Source of the DNA: Pachypanchax playfairii
Lineage: Eukaryota; Chordata; Actinopteri; Cyprinodontiformes; Aplocheilidae
DNA length: 64,000 nt
NCBI GenBank assembly: GCA_006937955.1
Contig: SSNP01000015.1
Coordinates: forward strand, 1,175,851-1,239,850
Direction of reading: 5' to 3'
Positions 39,201 to 49,866 of this stretch are shown here, one piece after another. Under the pieces are notes generated by a model. It was not told the origin of the DNA and made no database searches. It worked only from the letters and a program-made list of their open reading frames with translations. Made by a program: the position numbers and the translations under genes. The first letter of the stretch is position 1. Every line of letters begins with the position of its first letter.

Positions 39201-40573
39201 AAAATCATAAAACACTTGAAACGAGTCCATGATTCAGTTTTTGTAAAATCTAAAAAGAAGTTCGTCTACCTCTGACTGCTGGCATCAACCTTTATCCCTG
39301 GAATGTTTTAACTCACCACTCTCATCGTAAAAATAGTGCACCGCTCCCTCTGATGTGTCGTCGAACGTAGAGGCCTCGTGGATGCCGCTGCGGGGCAGGA
39401 GGAGAGAAGATGCGAACTGTAAGGCGGAGGGAAGCGCACGAGTGCGCGAATGAGATGAGGTCCGAGCCCGCTGGAGGTCCTGGAGGCTACAAGTGAGAGA
39501 GAAATCGAAATCCTTTTACTGCTGCTGAAACCTGTGAAGAACTCAGTTATCTCTGCTCTAATGAACTCTCGCAAACACGTTACAGAAAAATTCTGCTGAA
39601 CCGACTGACCTGGGAGGTGATCCCATGGTTGAAGGTGGCGGTGTGGGGTTACTGCCAGCATTGTGTCTCCTGCGTATTGCCTGCGTTCTCTTCACACTGC
39701 TGACTGACTCGTGTTTGTTCCCGTCCTCTGGACCCAACGCTGCACACAGGTCATCAGTTACATCAAACAGTTCCAACTTACAGCTTCATTTATACAAACA
39801 CAGAGACTTAATGACTCTTTAAAAGGGTCGAAATCAAATAAAAGTCAAGCTTCCAGCTCAGAATCCAAGAAACTCGTCTCAACTTCAAATCCTTCATGGT
39901 AACACAAAAGTGACGAGTTTTAACTCTCGGCGTTTTACTGACTGACAGTAAATTAGCATCAGATATAAAGCTGATGATGCAAATAAATGAACTTTTGATG
40001 CATCACTAATTCTCGACTGAACTCTCTGTCTTAACTGGAGAGTTTTACATTTAAGATTAACACTTTTAAGCTCTAAAAATGGAGTTGACTCCCTGTTAAA
40101 GTTCCACTAACAAATTCTTTAAAATCAACTAATCAGCAAGAGAATTTGTAGTTTGAAAACTCTGCTGTAATCCAGAGTCTGGACTCGTTTCCAGTTCTAG
40201 TTTCTATAGTATGAAGCTATAAACAGGGCTGAGAAACAGACTCTGCCTTATTACAGATTATCTTTCTCAAATGTAAAAGTTTCAGTAAACAAATATTAAC
40301 CAATGCAAATACAAAATAGAGTTTTTAAAAAAATAAAAAAACCTCTAAATCAACAAGGTCTGAAGTGAAAAAGTAACTGTCCCCTAAAACTATTAGGTAT
40401 TAAATGTACTAAACCTCCTTCAGTTACTCCCAAATGAGAAATAAACAGTTATTTTTATTGAAGTTTGGGCAATTTGTTAAAGATCTAGCAAGTTTGAATG
40501 AAAATAAACCAGATTATTAAGAATTTAATTGACACTGCTCAGTAAAATGTGTTTAAACTTAAAGATGAATTTA

Positions 40574-40617
<44 letters not shown>

Positions 40618-43600
40618 AAGACTCAATTTAAATAGTTTTGCCTCTAAATTATTAGATCTGCACAATTTATTAGTTTAAATTAATATTATTTTTTACATGC
40701 TATATAGTCCCTTCAGTAAAGAACTGAGGAAAAAAGAAATCTGGTCAATTTCAAGTCATTTATGAACAAAATTTAGGATCTGAGTTGTAATAATTTCAAA
40801 AAACTACACAGAACAAACAATGTTTCTTGGCAGTGTTATGCAGTTTTTGATCAAATCTTATCTAGAAGACATTAAACGAACAAAAGTTAAATGTATCCAA
40901 CAGATTTCCTTCCCAACCTGAAGTTGAGTCGTTTCCCTCCTGACTGACGCGTAACAGATGAAACTGTTGCATTTCTGCAAACGACTACAGCGTCACAGAC
41001 TGCTGAACACAAACGAATCAAACAGAAAAGCTCTGTGACTGTTTGTCACTTTCATTTCCAGCTGTGTGTAAAAGCTCCTGAGGTTGCTGCACGCACCAAA
41101 TACTGTTTGCTCTTCTTGAAATCACATTTTACTCTAAAACTAAGGAGCGACGAGCTGTTAACTTTCAGAACTGTACTAACAACACTGCCTAAAGACGCAG
41201 GGCGTTTCCTCTGATGTTTTTTAGTAATTGAGCGATAAGAAATGATCGGTGAGAAGAGCGGGTCGTTCCATGTTATCTTCGTGTGTGACTCTCACTGAGA
41301 TTCACTGGAGTCAATAAACCTATCATTTTAAACTCATCCACTTTTGAATTGGGGGTCACATACTTTTTTACATCAGGTCAGTTTGGTTCGGATAGGTTTT
41401 GTCTTTTAATCAATGACAGCATTTAAAAACTGGATTTTGTATTTACTCAGATTATCTTTGATCTTAAAACCGTTTAGTGATCTGAAATATTTAAGTGCCA
41501 AAACAAATAAATCTCTAAGGGTGCATAAACTTCTCCAAGCACTGTATAAGAAAACATATTGAAATGAATTCTCCACCTTAGCAGAGCAGATTGACTGAAA
41601 CACAATTAAACTGCTGGTTATTACATCAACTAACCTCCACCCACAGCTCCCTCTTCAATCAGCTCGCCTGCCCTCCAACCCATCTGGTTGCTGGTCCAAG
41701 ACCCTCCCAGAGAATCCAGCCGGTGATGATGGCTTCCAGAGAAACCTTCAGTGTGTATAGTGTGAGCCTCCAGGTCAGACTTGGACATGGTAAGAGTCCG
41801 AGGTGCTGGGGTGGAAGTGGAAGGCATCGAGAGAGGAGCAGTGGTAACAGCTGCTGTGCTGCTCTGGCCTCCACCTGCTCCATCCATGCTGAGAACTCTT
41901 GCGTGAGTCTTGGCGCTGGCGGTGCTAGAGGAACGCTGAGCGACGCGAGGATGACTGGGGCCGGAGGTGTCAGGTAAGTCCCCCTCCCTTTGGGTGGGAA
42001 GCTGAGCAGCAGTGGAGAGAAGAGATGTGATGTCAGTGTTAGCAAGATCTGAGGAGTAGCAGGAGGTAGAGGAACTGGAGTCGTCATCATCGTCATTCTC
42101 CTCATCAGAGCTGTATCGGCGCTGAGAACCCAGACTGGAGCCGGCACTCATGTCGCTGCCGTCGTCCTCGTCACTGGAATCTTCAAACAAACTTTCACTG
42201 TAAGCTTTGGCGCCCAGTCGGCTGCGCACGGGGATGTAATCTCTGTGTTGTCTGTGATTGTGGTGACGCCTGTACGAGCCACAGTCAAAACTGCTGCTCC
42301 CTGCTCCAGCTCGCCTTCTTGGAGCTTTCCTTCGACCAGGTCTGTGGCCCATGCTACCGCCACCGGCCCGCAGCAGCTTCAAGTCCTTGGGACGCACAAC
42401 CTGCTGTGCTTGGAGAGCAGGCTGGTCAGTCAGTAAGAGGGGGGTGGAGGATATGGGCAGAGCGGGCTCAGAACACACTAAACCCAAGGCCAGCCCTGAA
42501 GGCACTAAATTGGCCTGCCGAGGAGGGGGTAGAGGAGGACCCGGGACACTTCTGTCTAAATCACAAACCTCTGAATGACCACTACTAGAAGGAGAAGAGT
42601 TCTGGAGAGGAGGGGGCAGTGCAAGATCAGCAGGTACGGGGGGCAAATCGTCTCCTTCAACAAGCGTCCGGTCGAGCCCCTGGCTGATGGATAGTTCTTT
42701 AGAAGGGGAGCGAAGCAGCACACTGTCTGACAGATTGTCAGTATCACTGCCACCCTGTCCTGTTGTATCCTCTGTCTTATTGAGAGCGTTAGAACCAATC
42801 GCCTGAGCTGAGGTGGACGCCTGGCCATCCGCAGGCTGCGGTTGGCTAAAAGAAGGACTTTCCAGCTGCGTGGAATCAGTTTTTTCACTGCGATAACTGC
42901 TTACAGTGCTTAGTGTCTCACGATCTGTGGTAGCCCCGCCTGCACTGAAACAACTGTCTGTGGATCCAGCAGCCATTGCTACTCCACTACGGCTGCCTGG
43001 TTGCACAGTCCCTGGTACAAACGCTACTGGGTCCAGACCTAAACCCATGAGATTTTCACTTAGCTCTTCACTTAAGCTGTTTTTTATTAGAGGGCTGAGA
43101 GGAGTCTCTCCCAAGCTTTCAGATTCAGCAGAGGGCCCAAGTGGTGAATAACCGCCGATCCTGCTGTCATCGGGGTTCCGATGAGTAGAATGTTCAGGCA
43201 TCTCCTCCGTCTGCTCCTTCTCACCAACATCTTCTTGACTCGAGGGTGAAGGGGGAATAGACAGGCAGGTTCCAGGTTCTTCAAGTCCCGATGACACTCC
43301 CGAAACTCCCATGACCCGTGGAAAATCACCTCCAAGACAAGAAGAAATGCAGGACTGGACTCCACTACGAGGCCCTTTGCAGCAAGAAAAACACAAATCC
43401 CAATATAAGACATTCTGAACAGCTACAACTTTTAAATGCTGTTTCATGAGACGGGAAGAGTTTAAAAATAATCTCTTTCATGAATGGATTTGCATGCGTG
43501 TGCTGGTATGCTTTGAGGCAGAGTTATTTTTATACAGGCAGGATTAGATATTGCTCAGCGTGCAGCGAAGCTCACTGCAGATCATTGAATAATAGGAGAC

Positions 43601-44732
43601 TTACTCTGGGTGTCCTGGGAACTCTGATGCAGAATGTCGCGATGGGCTGATGTCACAATTACACTACTGCTCCCTTGTACCTGCACTAATTCTTTGATAT
43701 CTGAGGTAAAAGAAAAGATAAAAACCTAAATGCATTTTTCATTGCAAGTGAACATTTACAGATTTAGATATTTACCTTTAGTCTCACCTGCATCCTCCAG
43801 CTGGGGCAAAAACTCCTAAAAATATCACACAAAAAGGTTAAAACAGCGAGAGAAAACTGCTGTTAAAGGTCTATTTAAGCTATCAAACAGCTGTTTTTAA
43901 AATGTTCTGACATGCAGAGTCTGAAGAAAGATGGAAGACAAAGAAAATGCAGCACTCCTCACCGACACTTGGTTTAATCCAAACAGAGAATGTTGGGAGC
44001 TACAGCGAACCGGAGGCGTTGAGTTAACCTTCCGAAACACAGTCATCTCTACGCCAATGTGACTGTCTCTAAAATCAAACCAAACAAAGAAACGATGAGA
44101 TGTGCTCAATATTTTGGAGCAGTATCACTAAGTACATGGCTACAGTCTCAGGACACCGTCTTACCTGTGCTGATTTCCATCATGAGCTCCAGAACCATCA
44201 TCTCCTTCTTCTGTCCTCAGGGCATCAGCTGTGAGGGAGGCCTGCTTCTTCTCTATAATCTCACCAAGGTCAAACATGGCATGAAGCCGGTAGTTCACCA
44301 CCTTAATGGCAGTAAAAAAGACCACTACCACAGCAGAGTATGCGCCTGCCACCACCAAGCTTGGGGGAAGAGCCTGAGAAGGTGTAAAAATCAAATTGTA
44401 ACACAAATGTCTGACCAATACTGTTCAGATATCTTTTCAAACAAATACGCGCAGTTTGTGATGTTAGAAAAGTAAGAAAGAGAATAAGTTGATTAACAAC
44501 TTCAATTTCAGATATTAGAAAATAAAAAGGTTCAATGTTCAGTAGATTTTTGAGAAGCTAATGCTGTAAATGTTCCTACCATGTACAGAAGAAAGGGGAA
44601 GGCCAGGAGAAAAATCCAAAGGTACAAGTGGAAGCAGTTGGAGAACGTGCTCTGATGGGGGTCCACATACCAGCCACCTGTGAGTGAAGCCCACACCCCC
44701 TGACGCAATATCTGAAGAGCCTGGGAGCCCAT
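27282..44732 (-). CDS. pcnx3: Pecanex-like protein 3
   Basis: Thirty-five coding exons, 5' to 3': 44732-44580, 44373-44165, 44068-43963, 43815-43788, 43700-43605, 43374-41635, 39739-39610, 39486-39317, 39067-39010, 38941-38800, 38715-38558, 38377-38224, 38112-38080, 37350-37179, 37001-36891, 35128-35037, 34953-34844, 34433-34328, 34246-34154, 34069-33919, 32269-32125, 32028-31851, 31743-31635, 31459-31330, 31250-31192, 31095-30880, 30784-30531, 30384-30154, 30033-29930, 29840-29693, 29615-29385, 29292-29018, 28938-28769, 28639-28254, 27434-27282. All join in frame: 2,266 codons (human PCNX3 about 2,034). It starts MGSQALQILRQGVWASLTGG. Exon 6 (about residues 198-777) is a Ser-rich, acidic region with a long Asp/Ser run. 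Multiple membrane segments fill about residues 1000-1480. The conserved pecanex C-terminal region follows ([40 protein letters not shown]). VEMTVFRKV, KGCGAGCNSGGN and GKWSFSGRKG identify paralogue 3. Fly pecanex affects Notch signalling and the ER; the function of paralogue 3 is little known. Confidence 0.96.
33199..33700. repeat. Possible degenerate MITE in pcnx3 intron 20
   Basis: CTTTCCACCGGACACGTAAATG at the left, and sequence ending in CTTCACACCTGGTTGAAAC near 33670, loosely resemble the ends of teleost MITEs that start with 'tttccaccggac'. The inverted match is poor and no target-site duplication was confirmed. Confidence 0.25.
35870..36884. repeat. (TG)n-flanked repeat, copy split by an insertion
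   Basis: Same core as 2409-2757: (TG)n, CCGTTTCCTGACTTTTACTA, GGGTTAGGGGTTAGG, then after an interruption GGGTTAGTTATAGATCAGTA and TCAATGGAAGTCAATGGACG to a second (TG)n. Only a few substitutions separate the two copies. The core is interrupted at 36063-36738. It lies in pcnx3 intron 15. Confidence 0.8.
36063..36738 (+). mobile_element. Non-autonomous PIF/Harbinger-like element
   Basis: 676 bases inserted into the repeat above. Ends are inverted: GGTGCATTCACACTGGCC at the left (second base onward) and GGTGCGTTCACACCGGCC read from the right. TTA flanks it on both sides (36060-36062 and 36739-36741), and the copy at 2409-2757 shows the empty site with one TTA. A 3-bp TTA duplication is typical of PIF/Harbinger. 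The frame at 36233-36550 contains RRRRVHQRRLWIHPILQ and EFGEFNSLLQELHLDE, which resembles the N-terminal end of Harbinger transposases. The catalytic part is absent, so the element cannot move itself. Confidence 0.75.
37648..37910. repeat. Interspersed repeat with CCTCCGCCAAGGAGG hairpin
   Basis: TTATTACCTCCGCCAAGGAGG at the left, CAGGATAACTCAAAAACTAATG inside, and GGTGGAGGTCTGCGCTCTGTGAG near the right end. The set recurs widely in fish genomes in my experience. Family not assigned. It lies in pcnx3 intron 13, between exons 37179-37350 and 38080-38112. Confidence 0.55.
39740..41634 (-). other. pcnx3 intron 6 with 40-base A run
   Basis: No coding signal. An uninterrupted run of 40 A lies at 40577-40616 on the plus strand, with AT-rich sequence on both sides. 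Confidence 0.8.
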
Positions 44733-46150
44733 TTCCACGTTTAGAATAGTCAAAAGCTGGAACGCTTCCTGTACAGATGGAGCAGTTTGAGCCACTGCAA
44801 CTTGTGTCTATGATGGCATTTCCTTTGAGGATCCCATGGTAACCAAGACTGTTTCATCAAGGACAACAGTTCTGTGTCACGGATATATATAAACGTCAGT
44901 TGCGGGTGAGAGTCCTTGCATATTTTTTTGCCAGTATTTGCACCCTTCCTGCACCAACGTTGCTACGCTTGACCCTAACCCCTGTTGGGTAATCAGGCAG
45001 GGGACTTTTTGGCACATTGGTATCCCACAGATCATATGAAGAAACATTCATCTGCAAGACAAACCACAGTTAGCCACCCTGCAAACAAACAATATTTTGA
45101 GAGTCACATTTTGCAGAAAACAAGGTTAGTCTTGACTTGTTTCAAACTCACTATCATGTATTTACATAAGCTGTCAGTCTATTACGTTTCACTTAAAATC
45201 TAAAAATTTAAACTTGTGTTTGGTTTCTCTCACTGGTGTCTAATATGAATTGACAACAGTAATAATCATTAGAACAGCAACAGATAATGAAAAATAACAG
45301 AAAACTGCATTAGGCAAGAATTAACTGAAATATTCCACCTTCAATTTATTCAACTACAAACTTCAGATTTTCAAAAAGATGACGGTGCAAATAAATACGT
45401 TAAAAACCTGCCATTTTTGTTTCCATACTATTCCTTCACCAACTAGATTAAGTTTTCAGACAGGAATTAAAAGGCTAAAAGACTATTTGGCCTAGATGAT
45501 GGAAATTTTTAAACACTTTTGAAAACACCAGTTCCTCTTGTGGCCTCGATAAATCCAAACCTTATAAATTACAAGACAAGGACACTTCTCTGAACAAGAC
45601 GAAAGAACATGATTAGAATTCTTAACGTATGTTAGCAGCTAATGCTAGGCCCAGAAATCTAAACTAGATGATGTTCCTTCCGTTTCATGCGGTTCATTTA
45701 ACAAGAAGCTCGAAGCGAACCACTGCTCGGCTACTGAGTGTCTTTAACTAATGTTAGCTCGGGATAAGTTAACAGAAATATTAATTGTGCTCACAGTGAA
45801 TTTCTTTTTGATTCTGGATCCCAGCATAGTTCACAGTTAGCATTAGCCACTCAGCTTGCCTCATAGTCTCCTTCCGCATCCAGACCGTGAAAAATCTCAG
45901 AGGTTTCCTCGTCGGGATGCCAGCGAGGAAGGCGTTCACGGACTAACTTATTAATGTTTTTCCAAAGTCCGGCATCCTATTTGGCATTAAATTAGGACCG
46001 ATATATAAAAGAAGAGGCGGTTCCCTCTGATGACAGCTGTTTCCTGGCACAAATGAAGCCCGTGTGCAAATGTTTCAACGGGCTAGCTCACCGAGTCGCT
46101 AGCTCGAGCTAACAACTGGGTGACACACGAACACATGTGCGCATGCGTAA
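44733..46150 (-). promoter_or_regulatory. pcnx3: pcnx3 5'UTR, first intron and probable promoter
   Basis: Upstream of the start codon the minus strand has a good acceptor (TTGCAG, coding side beginning 44794), so the 5'UTR is probably split. A matching non-coding first exon may end at 46092, where CTCG is followed by GTGAGC. Just beyond, at 46138-46147, TGCGCATGCG matches the NRF1 consensus, a common element of housekeeping promoters. CpG content rises around 45,880-46,150. Transcription start not determined. Confidence 0.45.
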
Positions 46151-47324
46151 ATGAACTCTAAAAAATGGTTGGCGATCATGAATGTTAAAAATAAAATAAA
46201 ATAGCAACAAAATCGATGAAAACGAAGCTAAAATATTTAATCGTATTTTCTAAATATCTGGACCCGTTCAAAAGCCTCTTATAGAAGTAACTGATTTTCT
46301 TGATTGGATGTATAAATGTTTATTATTAATATTTATCAGATATTTTCAGATTTGATAGAGTTTTCACACTGAGTTAAAAAAATTGGAGAGAAAAACTTGT
46401 ATGAACAAGTGCATATGATGTGTGTTTAATTTTTATGAATTGAGTTACCTTTTAAGCGTTTTATTCAAGTATAACAAACAAAAAATAAACATATTAATGC
46501 CAACTTTATGTTGATGTCATGCCAACATATTTCTATTAAATTCAACTAAACACGATTCATGAGTGCACAGTTACCAAGCTAGAGGTACGGCGGTATTCTC
46601 ATGGTTCTGATTGGCTATTACGTGCACTTACGTCACTGAGAGGGCGTACTCATATTTTCTTACTTTTTTGAACCTTTATAAAAAATAAACAGGTGAAACA
46701 ATCACAAAACAAAGACAAAAGTCCATGACAAAATGTTATTGTAGCTTACAAGCATAAAAGCATGTGGAGAAAAACGAAGAATGCACAAGAACAAGAAAGA
46801 ACACGTAAAAGTTTTACTGATAACATATAAAATTATGGGAAAAATAAAAAACTCTTTTAAATAACAGATTTTAAAATGTGGCAGCAAAAAGACAAAATTG
46901 GGGTTTTTGAAAACAATTAAAAACTATAATTTGAAAGCTTTAAAAAATGTGTTATATTTTATTTATTTGTATATATATATATATATTTATTTAATATCAT
47001 GGCCAGTATTGTTAAGAGGGAAATTAATGATCAGGAGGGAGAATTTGCATATTGAAAAAGTTAATGACAAATTCTGTAAAATATTAGTTTTTAAGCTGTT
47101 TATAAAAGAACAGATTCACAAAGAAATGAAAATGCCAAAGGCATCTGTTTCCCCCTTTTTATAACTCATCATTAAAACATTAGGATTTAAACCAATCCAA
47201 TGAATTTATTGGTATTATTATATTTTTCATGTCCTTCTTTATGAATGGGTATAAAGAAAAGTCTGTAAAGAAACTTTAAATCAGCACTTCTATATGCCAG
47301 TTTACTCATTATTATATTATTATT
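46151..47324. other. AT-rich intergenic DNA
   Basis: No open frame with recognisable homology. Contains a short (TA)n tract near 46972-46986. Confidence 0.7.
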
Positions 47325-47436
47325 ATCCATCCATCCATCCATCCATCCATCCATCCATCCATCCATCCATCCATCCATCCATCCATCCATCCATCCATCC
47401 ATCCATCCATCCATCCATCCATCCATCCATCCATCC
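47325..47436. repeat. (ATCC)28 microsatellite
   Basis: 112 bases of uninterrupted ATCC units. It reads as an open frame of WMDG repeats on the minus strand, which is a trivial result of the repeat. The flanking block suggests that it grew from the CCATCC head of an interspersed repeat. Confidence 0.98.
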
Positions 47437-47675
47437 TTGAGACTCACTTGTTCCTGTTTGGGGTTTACAGGAAGCTAGCAATCACTGGGTGAGAGGCAGG
47501 GTTACACCTGGACAGGTTATTGGTTCATCACAGACACAAATCACTACTCATTCACACCTAGGGTTAATTTAGGGTCACCAAATCATCTAACATATATGTT
47601 TTTGGTCGGTCGTTATGGTGTTTACAGAGAAAATCCACATATGTAGGTGGAGAACATGCAAACTCTATATGGAGA
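47437..47675. repeat. Interspersed repeat following the ATCC array
   Basis: GGGTGAGAGGCAGGGTTACACC, CCTAGGGTTAATTTAGGGTCACC and GGAGAACATGCAAACTC in this order match a very common teleost repeat. Related pieces lie at 23396-23545 and 5945-6010. Printed again at 49917-50155. Confidence 0.7.
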
Positions 47676-49380
47676 AAGGTGTTGGCCAAGTTTCAAACTC
47701 AGAACCACCTCCTTTTTGTTTGCATCACACAACATTTTGTTGTTTTTGAAATGATGTATCATTTGCAGATTTGTCTTTTATGTTTCACAGTTACATTCAA
47801 AAGAAAAAGTCATGTTTTCCGTGTGGTGTTTTGTTCAGTTTTGTCGTGCTTATACCAGATTACAACTATACTTTTGATTTGCAGCAGACTTTTTAAATAT
47901 TCACACATATCTGCAGTTTAGACCAAAACAAAAATGAATTAGTTCAACGGTGAGTGGCAGCTGTCGTACGTGACCAGCGAGGAAAACGTCATCTGCTTCA
48001 CTCTTTGTAGCTCTTTTGTTGAATTAACCCTGTGACATCTCTGTGACTCTCCAAAGTGACTTATCTTGCTCTGTAGCAAACCTCCTTGATACCTTCTGTC
48101 AGCATGGATCACTCCTCACCTGCACAGAACCTGGACTGACACCACACCCCTGCGGCCCACAGGACTATTCCCATCAGTCTCAGCACACTGACAAAACAAG
48201 TGACCCTGCTGGCTTAAAGTACAGCTGCTTTAAATTCTTGTCTGTAGTGATAAACCTCCAGAAAATTGATGGCTGCTTTGATGGAGGCAGCTGCAGCCTC
48301 AAACCTCACCAGCGATGTGGACTCCAGCTCACAGTTCCTCTCATTCTCAGCAGGGGGGGTCCAACAATATGAAATCCAGTGCTGCCATCCAGCAAGAAAC
48401 AGACTTACATTCTTCCAAACAATAATCGTTTTTGAACAATGAATATCAAACAAGATGTAACCCAAATATCTTTTACACTTAACAAGTCACATGATGCTAT
48501 TGATTAAAAACCACCTGTGAGCCGTCCAATGGGAATTAAGCTTTATTGTAATCGTTTAAAGTGGTCTTCACTGATTTTTCTTCAAGCATTCTGAAAGTCT
48601 TTCAAAGTTTTTAATTAGAACTGCTCATGTTTTTTTTTTATGTTTATCATACCCCTGTTTTCAGAGTGATAATGACTCAAGGACAACGTAATGGTTAAAT
48701 GGAAAACAAGAACTTGAGGCGGGAAAAAGACGTTTTAGGGATCAGAAACTATCAACAACAGATTAAAAATACCTGAAAAAACAAATCAAATCAATCAAAG
48801 ATCTGAAACTGGACCTAAGAGTTGCATCACCCTTCAGTTGATAATCTGTTATATGTCAAACATTCTGCTAAATTCTCTTTGGGAATCACTTGTTGGTACC
48901 AAAACATTGTTTTATGTGTCATCTTTGGTGTTTTTCATTGATCTATTTAAAGAAATATGATCAAATTCTGTCTCTGTGACAAGCTGATGTCTAACAAACA
49001 GTTTGCTATATTGTCTGGTTCATATGTCTCAATGTTTCAAAAGTCCAAACAAAATCACCAAAGAACCATTCATCATCATCACTGATTGCACAAATCTGGC
49101 TGCTTTGAAGCAAAACATCAAAAAAATGAGAAAAATCACAATTTTTACGCAGTTTGTTAAACTATTATTTTTTGCTGAAAGATAGTTGGAGAGCCCAGTT
49201 GGCAACATAAATCATTGACCAATGTTGCTAAATTAAATTAAATCCAGTTAAATTAGTGCTAAAATAAAAATAAATAAATAAATAATTCACACCAACTCTC
49301 CAAAGTCAAAGTTAGTTATATAAAAACATTTGAAGCAAATTGTAAATTATAATCAGACTCATTAAGTTATGAAATGTCAA
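47676..49380. other. Gene-free intergenic DNA (copy 1)
   Basis: Short frames only, with no recognisable product and no splice-bounded exon. The same text is printed at 50156-51860. Confidence 0.65.
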
Positions 49381-49404
49381 TTAATAAAATATTCCCTATC
49401 AAAG

Positions 49405-49550
49405 GAACCAGCTGATCAGTCCTCCATCCTGAGCAGCACAAACAGTGGAAAGGAATGACTTCCTTTGAACAGGAAGAAACCTCCAACAGAACCAGAACCA
49501 GAACCTGGCTCAGGATTAGCCGCCTTCTGACTTGACCCACTGTATCACAT
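49405..49550. repeat. Interspersed repeat (GGAAGAAACCTCCAACAG type)
   Basis: CAGGAAGAAACCTCCAACAG followed by AACCAGAACCTGGCTCAGG resembles a teleost repeat that normally reads 'aggaagaaacctcgagcagaaccaggctca'. Printed again at 51885-52030. The neighbouring 49750-49856 and 52230-52570 (CTAGGAACCACAAGCAGACC, GCAGCAGCATTTTGGATCAGC) probably belong to the same repeat complex. Confidence 0.5.
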
Positions 49551-49856
49551 GATAGGAAACAAAAAACAGATGAATTCGGGTCCACGGTTGTCATTTCTAT
49601 GTAAAGATAAATAGAGTTCAAGTTAATGGCAGCAACAATAATAAATACAAACATGGAGAGTAAAAACAGTGTAGAAATGTGGTCAGTATGTCCTCTGGCA
49701 GTCTAAGTTTAAAGTAGCATAACTAAAGGGATGGATCAGGATAACCTAAGATAACACTAACCATAGGATTATGTAAAAAGGTAAGTTTTAAGCCTAGTCT
49801 TAAAGGACAAAGTGTCTGTCTCATGGATTAAAGTGAGAGGAGAGGAGCCTGATAAC

Positions 49857-49866
49857 NNNNNNNNNN
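49857..49866. other. Assembly gap of 10 N
   Basis: Ten N directly followed by (CCAT)n, which corresponds to the end of the ATCC array at 47387-47436. Confidence 0.99.

Larger units (their letters stand above)
47387..49856. repeat. First copy of a 2.47-kb segment printed twice
   Basis: Matches 49867-52336 at a constant offset of 2,480. Starts within the ATCC array and ends at a 10-N gap. No genes inside. Likely unmerged contig overlap. Confidence 0.9.

Noticed and set aside
41591..41977. 128-codon plus-strand frame
   Set aside because: Antisense to the large exon 6 of pcnx3; no homology or splice context of its own.
44733..44795. Upstream in-frame extension of pcnx3 (21 codons before MGSQ)
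   Set aside because: It would need a GTG start and lies at a probable splice acceptor; the family starts at MGSQ.
47325..47436. Possible CRISPR-like array
   Set aside because: Units of four bases without spacers; a microsatellite in a vertebrate genome.
47187..47447. Minus-strand frame of WMDG repeats as a repeat protein
   Set aside because: It is the translation of the (ATCC)28 microsatellite; the unit of four gives a 12-base, four-residue period and no splice or start context.
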